Assembly (NCBI RefSeq): GCF_946478885.1
Contig: NZ_CAMLDX010000092.1
Coordinates: 1 to 13,858 of the forward strand
Direction: 5' to 3'
Length of the DNA stretch: 13,858 bases
Source: an uncultured Bacillus sp.
Lineage (GTDB): Bacteria; Bacillota; Bacilli; Bacillales_B; DSM-18226
Part shown: piece after piece, positions 1 to 6,235 of the stretch
How the letters are laid out: each line of letters starts with the position of its first letter
Position numbering within the stretch: the first letter of the stretch is position 1
Position numbers and translations under genes: made by a program
The notes under the pieces: model-generated
What the model was told of the DNA's origin: nothing
Seen by the model: the letters and a program-made list of their open reading frames with translations, nothing else
Databases searched by the model: none

Positions 1-422
1 TAATTATTAATCAGAATAAATTGAAGCGTTATCGGTACACCAACTTCAGGTGCTGTTGGTGTTAACAACGTTAATACTCCTTCTTGTACGAGGTAAGCAG
101 TTTGGGGTTGAATTATGCCGTTAATAAACAAATTAATATAGGAAACTTCGCTTGGTGATAATATCTGAGTTGTTCCGAATTCCGCTAAGCCATCAGCATT
201 TGTATATATAAGTTTTTGACCGTCAGAAAAAGTAAAGTACAATAAATTAGTTGTAGGGATTGGACCTTGAATTGGAGGTCCTTGTGGTCCAGGAGATCCA
301 GGAGATCCCTGAGGTCCCCTTGGTCCTCGAGCCCCAGGAGGACAAAAACAATTTTGCTTCGGTGGTTTTGGAATAGGATAAAGTGGACAGCAGCCCTTAT
401 ATGGTTGGCTATAATTTGCCAA
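1..422 (-). CDS. Collagen-like protein with DUF4183 domain (3' end at window edge)
   Basis: The start is TTG at 422-420, preceded by a good ribosome binding site (GAGGTGA about 4 nt upstream). The 140 visible codons encode a short Cys/Pro-rich N-terminus (Cys 11, 12, 25, 27), then seven uninterrupted Gly-X-Y triplets at residues 30-50, then a C-terminal part from about residue 57 that I recognise as DUF4183-like ([28 protein letters not shown], ending in LQFILIN). The reading frame is open to the edge; the next codon begins TA, so the stop may lie at the edge itself. Proteins of this layout are common in spore-forming Bacillaceae and are often thought to be spore-surface or exosporium proteins; that role is inference here. 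The collagen run is much shorter than in BclA-type filament proteins. Its only visible neighbours are a small membrane ORF and a tnsA remnant, so context says little about function. Confidence 0.82.
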   Translation of the reverse strand, partial: MANYSQPYKGCCPLYPIPKPPKQNCFCPPGARGPRGPQGSPGSPGPQGPPIQGPIPTTNLLYFTFSDGQKLIYTNADGLAEFGTTQILSPSEVSYINLFINGIIQPQTAYLVQEGVLTLLTPTAPEVGVPITLQFILINN

Positions 423-529
423 ATAAATCACCTCATAAAATTTAAAATAATTGCCTTATAAAATAATATGTTAGTGATTTTGCAGAATCTTGGGCAAATG
501 CTGATTTTTCCTATTTAGAATTCTAAAAG

Positions 530-730
530 TTAATAAGCAAAAGAGCTGAAATTCACCCTTATAGCTGGTACTGTCAAACCAAGAACCGAAAAAACAACAA
601 TAACTACTAATAAAATATCCTTAAAGGTAATTTTCTTCTCACTTACACTTAGAAACAAAAAGATAATTCCTACAACCAATACAATAAGAGAAAACATAAT
701 TTCACAAAGGTTTATTAAATTTGTATGCAC
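530..730 (-). CDS. Small hypothetical membrane protein (two TM segments)
   Basis: This is a 66-codon ORF starting at GTG 730-728, whose first base overlaps the last base of the TAG stop of the tnsA remnant (TAGTG), an arrangement compatible with translational coupling. An alternative start is the ATG at codon 12 (697-695); neither start has a strong Shine-Dalgarno sequence. Two hydrophobic stretches, about residues 12-28 and 37-58, are separated by a short charged loop (SEKKITFKD), giving a helical hairpin of about 55-66 residues. I do not recognise a family. Toxin-like, phage-holin-like or simple membrane-anchor roles are all possible and cannot be distinguished. It lies where tnsB would be expected after tnsA, and it bears no resemblance to a transposase. 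Confidence 0.4.
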   Translation of the reverse strand: MHTNLINLCEIMFSLIVLVVGIIFLFLSVSEKKITFKDILLVVIVVFSVLGLTVPAIRVNFSSFAY

Positions 731-1217
731 TATTTTCTAAGTGAAAGCTGTTCTTTTTTTCGATAATATTTTTTTATAGCATAACTAAGTATACGTTCAT
801 TTATTAGCTCTTCTTTATATTTTAAAGTTCCAGCCAAATGTTGAAATTGACCATTATTATTAATAGGGACTAGAAAGTCCGTGGTCATCTCAGCTGATTC
901 ACCTGTTTTTGGATTAGTAGGGTGTTTTATTCCTAGTTCATCTGCTATAACTATTGTTTCTTCTACAGGTAACAAGGGAAACTGTTCTCTAATATCCACA
1001 ATGGAATCAGAATATTTCAATAAATAAAAGTAGTTTCGTTCCAAATCCGAAAGAAATTCATGTTGCTTAGGCACTTTAATACCTTTTAATCGAGTTGAAC
1101 GACCAAGTGATGGTACATCTTGAATTGTAATCCACGGCTTATAATCGACACCTATACCCTGTCCAAGACATTCTGCAACTTTTTTTCTATTGATGATGAA
1201 CGTTTGCGTTTAGACAT
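730..1217 (-). pseudogene. tnsA: Tn7-type transposase endonuclease TnsA, frameshifted and C-terminally shortened
   Basis: TnsA is the endonuclease subunit of Tn7-like transposases that cuts the 5' ends of the element. Two pieces in different frames together give a TnsA N-terminal domain. The first piece starts at ATG 1217 (after GGTGAG) and reads MSKRKRSSSIEKK. The second continues VAECLGQGIGVDYKPW, TIQDVPSLGRSTR, LSDLERNYFYLLKYSD, DIREQFPLLP and EMTTDFLV. The frame changes at a run of seven A on the coding strand (1180-1186); eight would restore one continuous frame. The Glu of SDLERNY and the Asp of TTDFLV match the catalytic acidic residues, and the Lys of TLKYKEEL probably matches the catalytic Lys. 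The reading stops after about 160 residues, where family members run about 270, so the C-terminal TnsC-contacting part is missing. A GTG at 1074 could initiate only a further shortened product. No tnsB or tnsC follows. It starts about 35 nt beyond the nrdJ terminator, in the same direction. Confidence 0.85.
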
Positions 1218-1251
1218 TCATTCACTCACCTTTTCATTTTTCTGAAAAGAC

Positions 1252-1292
1252 AAAAAATAACCTCCTTGGTAAAGAATACCAAAGAGGTTATT
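1252..1292 (-). terminator. Rho-independent terminator of nrdJ
   Basis: A 16-bp stem (1256-1271 with 1277-1292) closes a 5-nt loop and is followed on the minus strand by a run of six T. The one imperfect pair is a tolerated U-G wobble in the minus-strand transcript but a C/A mismatch in the plus-strand transcript. This shows that the hairpin serves the nrdJ direction. It lies about 70 nt after the nrdJ stop codon. A T run on the other side could allow weak termination in the opposite direction. Confidence 0.85.
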
Positions 1293-1362
1293 TTTTTATC
1301 AATCTTCATTATAAATTATCAAACTTTATTGTAAAGCTACATAAAAGACAGGCCTTGTTCTC

Positions 1363-3129
1363 TTATAGACCACATTTCAATTGTGCATTACAGTTTGTGC
1401 AAGTATTGCAGCCACCGATTTCTTCAACTGTTCCTTTACGACAGACTGGGCATGTATCCCCAACCTCGGATCCAATCGTTACGGATGTGGAGCGAAGGTC
1501 ATTAATCGTATCGATTAAGACAACATGAGATTCAGGCTTTTTACGCTTTTGAGCTGGAGCTTCATTCAGATTGTTTTCCTCAGCTTTAAGTGTCAGCACC
1601 TGTGTATCACGTGAACCGTCAACATAAACTGTTCCGCCTTTTGCTCCTCCGCGGTACAGACGTTCATATACCTTCTCAACCTGCTCAACGCTGTAACCCT
1701 TTGGCGAATTAACGGTCTTGCTGATTGAGCTGTCAATCCAGCGCTGGATGACACATTGTGTATCCGCATGTGCTTCAGGCTCAAGTTCCATCGCAGTAAT
1801 AAACCAATGCGGAAGATTGTTCGGATCTGCCTCAGAATGTGCAGATAAATATTCCTGAACAATATCTGCTTTTACTTCAATAAATTTACCTAATCTTCCG
1901 CTTCTGAAATAGGAGAAGGAGAAGTATGGTTCTAACCCTGTAGATACGCCAACCATTGTACCAGTACTTCCAGTTGGTGCAACCGTTAATAAATGGGAAT
2001 TACGAATACCATTTTCTAAAATAGACTGTCTGATATCCTCCGGCATTCTCTTCATATATCCTGTATCGATAAAGGCCCGGCGAAGACGATTGGTCTCTTC
2101 CTTTGTTTCACCGATTAAGAATGGGAAACTTTCTTTTTCCTTTGCCAATTCAATAGAGGTTCGGTAAGCAGTGGTTGCCATCGTTTCAAACACTTTGTCA
2201 ACCAGTTGATTTCCTTCCTCTGAACCGTATTCTGTTTCACAGTAAATAAGCAGGTCATGCAATCCCATCACACCAAGACCTACACGGCGCTCTCCAAGAG
2301 CCTGCTTTTTATTTTCTTCCAAGAAGTATGGTGTCGCATTGATGACATTATCCTGCATGCGCACACCTACTTCAACGGTTCTTTTCAACTTTTCAAAGTT
2401 AACGGTTTTCGTTTCCTTATCGGCCATTTCTGCTAGGTTAACGGCTGCTAAATTACATACACTGTATGGAGCAAGAGGCTGCTCACCACACGGATTCGTT
2501 GCTACAACCTTTTGACCGTAAGCTTTCGCATTTGTCATATCGTTAGCATTATCAATGAAGAAGATTCCCGGCTCTGCTGAGTAGGTTGCACAAATGTTGA
2601 TTAAATTCCACAGCTCTTTTGCCTGAATTTTTTTATAGGTGCGCACTTTATGGCCCATTTTTTCCCACTCGCGCACGTCACCCACCTTATGCCATTCTTC
2701 ATTATAGATATTCATTTCCTCCGCACTGTAGCCCTCTACATCAGGGAAACGAAGCTCATATTCCGCATCGTTTTCCACCGCTTCCATGAACTCCTTGGTT
2801 AAGCACACGGAAATATTGGCCCCTGTTAAAAACTCAGGGTTATGTACGGAAAAGGTTCCGCCTGTTTGTAATGTTTCTTCAGCATGTGCAATAATGCTTT
2901 CACTAAAACCGCCATATCCAGGAATATTTTTGTAATTCACAATACCCTGGTACATTGCTTTCTCCTGCTCTGTTAATGGAGAAAATTTAAGCTTGTCTTT
3001 TGCCAGCTTTTTAATTTTTTCATCTTCTGTATTTTCAATGAGGAAACGCAAAATCCGCGGATTTTGCATCTTCGCAATAATAAATTCAATGATGTCTGGA
3101 TGCCAGTCGGCCAGCATAATCATCTGAGC
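1363..3129 (-). CDS. nrdJ: B12-dependent ribonucleotide reductase NrdJ, exon 2 (C-terminal 588 residues)
   Basis: This is the second exon of an adenosylcobalamin-dependent class II ribonucleotide reductase, which reduces ribonucleotides to deoxyribonucleotides for DNA synthesis. The exon resumes the conserved motif as AQMIMLADWHPD, with GCT at 3129. It contains NPCGEQPLAPYSVCN with the active-site radical cysteine (about residue 479 of the spliced 853-residue protein), then GERRVGLGVMGLHD, APTGSTGTMVGVSTG and the RWIDSSISKTVN/KGGTVY region of the large-subunit barrel. The C-terminus ends in a zinc-ribbon-like cysteine cluster (CPVC, CNTCTNCNAQLKC), typical of the bacterial B12-dependent enzymes. 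Taken alone the ORF begins at ATG 3123 without a ribosome binding site, because it is not an independent gene: the preceding 322 nt is a group I intron. The combined length of about 853 residues fits the family. Confidence 0.93.
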   Translation of the reverse strand, partial: AQMIMLADWHPDIIEFIIAKMQNPRILRFLIENTEDEKIKKLAKDKLKFSPLTEQEKAMYQGIVNYKNIPGYGGFSESIIAHAEETLQTGGTFSVHNPEFLTGANISVCLTKEFMEAVENDAEYELRFPDVEGYSAEEMNIYNEEWHKVGDVREWEKMGHKVRTYKKIQAKELWNLINICATYSAEPGIFFIDNANDMTNAKAYGQKVVATNPCGEQPLAPYSVCNLAAVNLAEMADKETKTVNFEKLKRTVEVGVRMQDNVINATPYFLEENKKQALGERRVGLGVMGLHDLLIYCETEYGSEEGNQLVDKVFETMATTAYRTSIELAKEKESFPFLIGETKEETNRLRRAFIDTGYMKRMPEDIRQSILENGIRNSHLLTVAPTGSTGTMVGVSTGLEPYFSFSYFRSGRLGKFIEVKADIVQEYLSAHSEADPNNLPHWFITAMELEPEAHADTQCVIQRWIDSSISKTVNSPKGYSVEQVEKVYERLYRGGAKGGTVYVDGSRDTQVLTLKAEENNLNEAPAQKRKKPESHVVLIDTINDLRSTSVTIGSEVGDTCPVCRKGTVEEIGGCNTCTNCNAQLKCGL

Positions 3130-3451
3130 TAAAAGTGTTGCGTCGGATCGCTACTCCAACTCTCTATGTCACCATAGAGTTCAGACCATATCTTGTATCC
3201 AATAGATACCCTCGCACTTCGGAATCGCTTGATTCCTACTCTACTCGATTCAGCAAAAAACTGTCTTTCGATGGTCGTTGAACCTTCTCCATTTGACAGG
3301 AGCTTGGCTGCTGATTGTCTTTATCCACTTACTGTTTTTTAGCATTCACGATTACTGTTTCCAGTTTCGTTGTAGCCAGTAAGCCATTTAAAGAGTTCCC
3401 AGCAATTCACGAGGTATTTTATAGACGAAGCACTCATTCTTACGCTGTTAT
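3130..3451 (-). ncRNA. Group I self-splicing intron in nrdJ (IA-like, no homing endonuclease)
   Basis: All four core elements can be read on the minus strand: P (AATTGCTGGGAA, 3407-3396), Q (AATCAGCAGCC, from 3316), R (GTTCAACGACCATCG, from 3283) and S (AAGATATGGTCTGA, 3194-3181). P4 pairs TGCTG with CAGCA, and P7 pairs GACCAT with ATGGTC. P6a is CTCC/GGAG. Two small hairpins between P8 and the S element (GGAATC/GATTCC at 3236-3221 and GTATC/GATAC at 3209-3195) look like P7.1 and P7.2 of subgroup IA. P9 is CTCTATG/CATAGAG with a GTGA tetraloop (3179-3162). P1 joins exon AGACGTGGT (3460-3452) to GCTTCGTCT (3431-3423), giving a U-G wobble at the 5' splice site. P10 joins exon 2 GCTCA to TGAGT (3436-3432). 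There is no room for a homing endonuclease gene. Translation of unspliced RNA stops at TAA 3442-3440. The 3' boundary is discussed as a finding. Confidence 0.95.
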
Positions 3452-4246
3452 ACCACGTCTGGATCCACCTTGCTCAACAAGGTGCGTCAGTTTTGCAATA
3501 TCATCAAGCCAGGAGACAGAGCCGGATGATTTTCCGTTTACACCCTTTGCCAATGTGTTGCGCGGGCGAAGCGTTGAACCATTTGTGCCGACACCACCAC
3601 CGCGGCTCATAATTTCCATGACCTGTTTGCGATGTTCGGAAATCCCTTCACGGGAATCTTGAACATAGGGCATGACATAACAATTAAAGTACGTAACATC
3701 CGTATCCGCACCTGCTCCGTAAAGCACGCGTCCTGCCGGAATAAAGTTCAGGCTGACAAGCTCATGATAGAACTTTTCAAACCATTCCTGACGTTTTTCT
3801 TCCGTTTCTTCTACTTTGGCCAATCCCCAAGCATTCCGTTTCGCAATCTGTTCGTAATAAATTTCCAGCGGCTTTTCAATAACGTCCAATGGACGTTTAA
3901 TCACACCGGTCTTTCTTTCCTCCGGATCATCCAGTACACCGCGGAATTCTTCTTCCACCAACACTTTAGCAAATTTCTTTTCCCAATTAATTTCAAGAAT
4001 AAAGCCAAGACCGCGGGCTGGAAATTTCGGATCCTCTTTAATCGTTAGAACAACAAAGTCTCCGCTTGCCAGCGTCATTTTTTCCGTATCCTTAAATGTA
4101 TAACGGTCGAGCATGACTAAGCGAGAAACCCCTTTATGAGTGATTTTCATATCCGAAGTAATAGGGAATACCTGCGGAAAAAGTTCAATATCCTTATTTA
4201 ATCGTTCTAAATTCATATTCAATTTTTGTCCTAACACCACCGACAT
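3452..4246 (-). CDS. nrdJ: B12-dependent ribonucleotide reductase NrdJ, exon 1 (N-terminal 265 residues)
   Basis: This is the first exon of the class II ribonucleotide reductase. It starts at ATG 4246 with GAAGGAG about 9 nt upstream. Recognisable parts are SLNFIPAGRVLYGAGA (residues 165-180), VTYFNCYVMP with a redox-active cysteine at 189, the Gly-rich MSRGGGVGTN (213-222), and SGSVSWLDDIAKLTHLVEQGGSRRG ending at residue 265. In relatives the sequence continues without a break as GGSRRGAQMIML. Here the 5' splice site of a group I intron follows the last GGT (3454-3452), and three intron codons (ITA) precede a TAA. Joining 3452 to 3129 keeps the frame. Tandem NrdR boxes lie 111-159 nt upstream of the start, which suggests repression when deoxynucleotides (dATP) are plentiful. 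No class I reductase genes are in the window. Confidence 0.93.
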
Positions 4247-4356
4247 ATATACAACTCCTTCAAATAGTTTCCATGTAAGTTCTCAGATGATTTAATAGAA
4301 AACTCATTTGGCTATTTCAAATTCAGTAATTTTAAACTAACACACTTGTTTATTTA

Positions 4357-4405
4357 AATCAATATATAGTGCTATAAATTATCAAAATAACACAATATAT
4401 TGAAT
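4357..4405 (-). promoter_or_regulatory. Tandem NrdR boxes upstream of nrdJ
   Basis: Two AT-rich partial palindromes match the NrdR box (ACAC-w-ATATAT-w-GTGT). Box B at 4390-4405 reads ACACAATATATTGAAT. Box A at 4357-4372 contains CAATATATAGTG. Their centres are 33 bp apart, about three helical turns, which fits the tandem spacing usual for NrdR operators. NrdR is the (d)ATP-sensing repressor of ribonucleotide reductase operons. They lie 111-159 nt before the nrdJ start. I could not assign an unambiguous -35/-10 pair, but the boxes are in the expected promoter zone. I saw no recognisable cobalamin-riboswitch B12 box in 4247-4690; the rest of that gap is AT-rich with no evident gene. Confidence 0.72.
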
Positions 4406-4570
4406 TTAGGTCACGTTATTCTCAATTTGTCAAACTCAAAAGAGACTAAAAAAGAGAGAATGATAGAGATATAGTTAGATTATCGACTTAAAATGATAAA
4501 TTTTGCTTTTTTTCAAGACTTGCACCTTTTTTACGAAAGCACCTGAACTCTTTTCATATATTTCATGCTA

Positions 4571-4691
4571 AGGAATTGCTCCCAAAAGTAAAGGTGTCAG
4601 ACACCATAATTCAATATCTAGTTATCCGTTCGTCCAATCCTCACTAGATATAGAAAGATTGTGGATACCTAACACCACATGAAACAGCCCC
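4571..4691. repeat. Palindromic intergenic repeat, copy 1 (degenerate)
   Basis: This is an imperfect inverted repeat lying 2 nt beyond the lipM stop codon. The left arm has TTGCTCCCAAAAG followed by GGTGTCAGACACC (itself palindromic). The right arm, read in reverse, gives GGGGCTGTTTCATG followed by GGTGTTAGGTATCC. The inner segments ATATCTAG and CTAGATAT are also complementary. Its outer and core sequences resemble the elements at 6143-6221 and 13061-13176. It could fold as a long hairpin and attenuate transcription leaving lipM. Confidence 0.6.
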
Positions 4692-4693
4692 AC

Positions 4694-5530
4694 CTATCTC
4701 ATAAAATTCCAATCATCACTTTCATAACGTCCTTTAGCAATTTGTCGCACATATCTTAACTCTGATTCTGTTAACTCATATGGCTCAAGGTGTATATCCA
4801 GACCTTCCTCAAAACCTTTCCTGAAAGCTGTTTTCGCTTCATCAAGGGTAATGTTTCGCGGACTGATGTCATTGATCGCGACCGCTTTATTTTTAAAACT
4901 CTTCTGCATCCGGTCTTTCACACGCTCATTTGGATACTTAAATAAACTGAACAGCTTGTCCTCATCTAGCTCCAGTAAAATCGAACCATGCTGCAGGATA
5001 ACACCTTTCTGCCTCGTTTGGGCGCTTCCGGCAACTTTACGGCCTTCCACCACCAACTCATACCAGCTTGGCGCATCAAAACAGACCGCAGAATGCGGGC
5101 TTTTTAATGCTTCACGCTCCTCTGACGTTTTTGGCACGGCAAAACAGGCATTTAAGCCAAGCTGATGAAAGCCCTTCAAGATTCCCTGCGAGATAACGCG
5201 ATATGCCTCTGTCACAGACCTCGGCATCTTTGGATGGGACTCTGACACAATCACACTATATGTAAGCTCATGTTCATGGAGAACGCCTCTGCCTCCGGTC
5301 GGACGGCGGACAAACCCCAATTCCAGTCGTTTGACAGCATCTAAATCTATTTCCTTCTCCACCTTTTGGAAATATCCGATGGAAAGGGTCGCTGGCTCCC
5401 AGCCGTAAAAGCGGATAACAGGAGGAAATTCTCCTTGGCTCTGCCAGTTCAGCAAGGCCTCATCCAACGCCATATTAAAAGAAGCAGAACCATTTCCCGA
5501 GTCGATAAATCTCCACGTTTCTTTCAACAT
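4694..5530 (-). CDS. lipM: Octanoyl-[GcvH]:protein N-octanoyltransferase LipM
   Basis: LipM moves an octanoyl group from octanoyl-ACP to the lipoyl domain of GcvH, the first step of lipoate assembly in Bacillus, acting in the cytoplasm. The 278-residue protein belongs to the LplA/LipB/BPL-like fold. Visible motifs are [16 protein letters not shown], the [19 protein letters not shown] nucleotide/acyl-pocket loop, and [26 protein letters not shown], which contains the acyl-thioester cysteine and the conserved lysine. I chose ATG 5530, not the in-frame ATG at 5542, because GAGG is spaced correctly for the former. This places the cysteine at residue 150, as in B. subtilis LipM (YqhM). It is divergent from yqhL and near the gcv operon, which fits its GcvH substrate. 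It ends 2 nt from a palindromic repeat. Confidence 0.95.
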   Translation of the reverse strand: MLKETWRFIDSGNGSASFNMALDEALLNWQSQGEFPPVIRFYGWEPATLSIGYFQKVEKEIDLDAVKRLELGFVRRPTGGRGVLHEHELTYSVIVSESHPKMPRSVTEAYRVISQGILKGFHQLGLNACFAVPKTSEEREALKSPHSAVCFDAPSWYELVVEGRKVAGSAQTRQKGVILQHGSILLELDEDKLFSLFKYPNERVKDRMQKSFKNKAVAINDISPRNITLDEAKTAFRKGFEEGLDIHLEPYELTESELRYVRQIAKGRYESDDWNFMR

Positions 5531-5694
5531 TATTCGCCTCATTTTTTTTCGTTAATGTTTTTCATTATTTAAGACAGGATGATACAGAAGCAAACACCTG
5601 TACTATCATTATTCTCTTTTCACACAAACTCTAGTCTAACAAAAACGGCTGAAAAAACAAAGTAGGTTTCTTGTAAAGTTTTTTCGTATTTTCT

Positions 5695-5723
5695 TTGCTC
5701 CTATTGCAAATAACTTATATAAT
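5695..5723 (+). promoter_or_regulatory. Sigma-A-type promoter of yqhL
   Basis: TTGCTC (5695-5700) and a perfect TATAAT (5718-5723) are separated by 17 nt. They lie about 40 nt before the TTG start of yqhL and its AAAGGAG ribosome binding site. The -10 is ideal, while the -35 matches only in its first half. Confidence 0.65.
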
Positions 5724-5761
5724 ATTATTTGGCTTATCAAAGCGCGAAAGGAGAAATTATT

Positions 5762-6145
5762 TTGCAGACTCTTTATTTCCTTCTCATTTTGATTGCAGCA
5801 TTCTTAATCTATTCACTTATAACCTGGCTGTATCAAAAACGAATTGTGAAAACCTTAACGGAAGAGGAATTCATTGCCGGTTACCGCAAATCACAGCTGA
5901 TTGATGTACGTGAACCGAATGAATTTGAAAATGGACATATTTTAGGAGCAAGAAATATTCCATTATCCCAAATGAAAGCGCGGCTTCAGGAAATTCGCCC
6001 TGACAAGCCTGTTTATTTGTACTGCCAAAGCGGAATGAGGAGTGGCCGTGCTGCACAATTACTATATCGCAAAGGGTATAAAGACCTTTCTCATTTAAAA
6101 GGCGGCTTTAAGGGCTGGACAGGAAAAGTAAAAACAAAAAAATAG
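5762..6145 (+). CDS. yqhL: Membrane-anchored single-domain rhodanese (YqhL family)
   Basis: This is a 127-residue protein starting at TTG 5762, which follows AAAGGAG at 5747-5753 with proper spacing. An earlier in-frame TTG at 5729 lacks a ribosome binding site and overlaps the promoter downstream region. Residues 4-24 form one N-terminal transmembrane helix, so the rhodanese domain is anchored at the membrane, probably facing the cytoplasm. The domain shows LIDVREPNEFENGHILGARNIPLSQ and the active-site loop YLYCQSGMRSGRAA with the persulfide-forming Cys 88, then LKGGFKGW near the end. Rhodaneses carry sulfane sulfur; the physiological acceptor is not known to me. A link to lipoyl sulfur supply is tempting from its neighbour lipM but is only inference. 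The stop codon lies inside the left end of a palindromic repeat. Confidence 0.93.
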   Translation: MQTLYFLLILIAAFLIYSLITWLYQKRIVKTLTEEEFIAGYRKSQLIDVREPNEFENGHILGARNIPLSQMKARLQEIRPDKPVYLYCQSGMRSGRAAQLLYRKGYKDLSHLKGGFKGWTGKVKTKK

Positions 6146-6221
6146 GCTGCCTAAAAGGTGCCAGACCCGCCTAATCATACAGGCGCTGTGTCTGGCACAT
6201 TTTCATTTTTAGGACAGCCTA
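6143..6221. repeat. Palindromic intergenic repeat, copy 2 (likely bidirectional terminator)
   Basis: The left arm TAGGCTGCCTAAAA...GGTGCCAGAC...GCCT (6143-6172) is complementary to the right arm AGGC...GTCTGGCAC...TTTTAGGACAGCCTA (6181-6221), with an 8-nt centre. It begins with the yqhL stop codon and ends 14 nt before the gcvPB stop, so it is the only DNA between two convergent genes. It could form a long hairpin in transcripts from either side. The sequence is related to copies at 4571-4691 and 13061-13176. Confidence 0.75.
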
Positions 6222-6235
6222 TTCTTATTTAGTCA

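Noticed and set aside
267..461. A 64-codon Arg/Ser-rich plus-strand ORF
   Set aside because: It is the antisense of the Gly-X-Y repeat and start region of the collagen-like gene; the composition is an artefact of the repeat.
3130..3451. Intein or insertion sequence in nrdJ
   Set aside because: The segment has in-frame stops, no protein-splicing motifs, no terminal inverted repeats and no target duplication. Its structure is that of a ribozyme.
3315..3662. A 115-codon plus-strand ORF across the intron and exon 1
   Set aside because: It runs antisense to nrdJ, spans the intron boundary, lacks a ribosome binding site and resembles no protein I know; it is a shadow of the coding strand.
1363..4246. 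Two separate, truncated ribonucleotide reductase genes, or one pseudogene broken by stops
   Set aside because: The interruption falls exactly within a conserved motif, is 322 nt long with all group I core elements, and removing it restores one full-length 853-residue frame.
4247..4690. Cobalamin riboswitch in front of the B12-dependent reductase
   Set aside because: No B12-box-like sequence or suitable multi-stem layout was seen; the gap is AT-rich and holds the NrdR boxes and a palindromic repeat.
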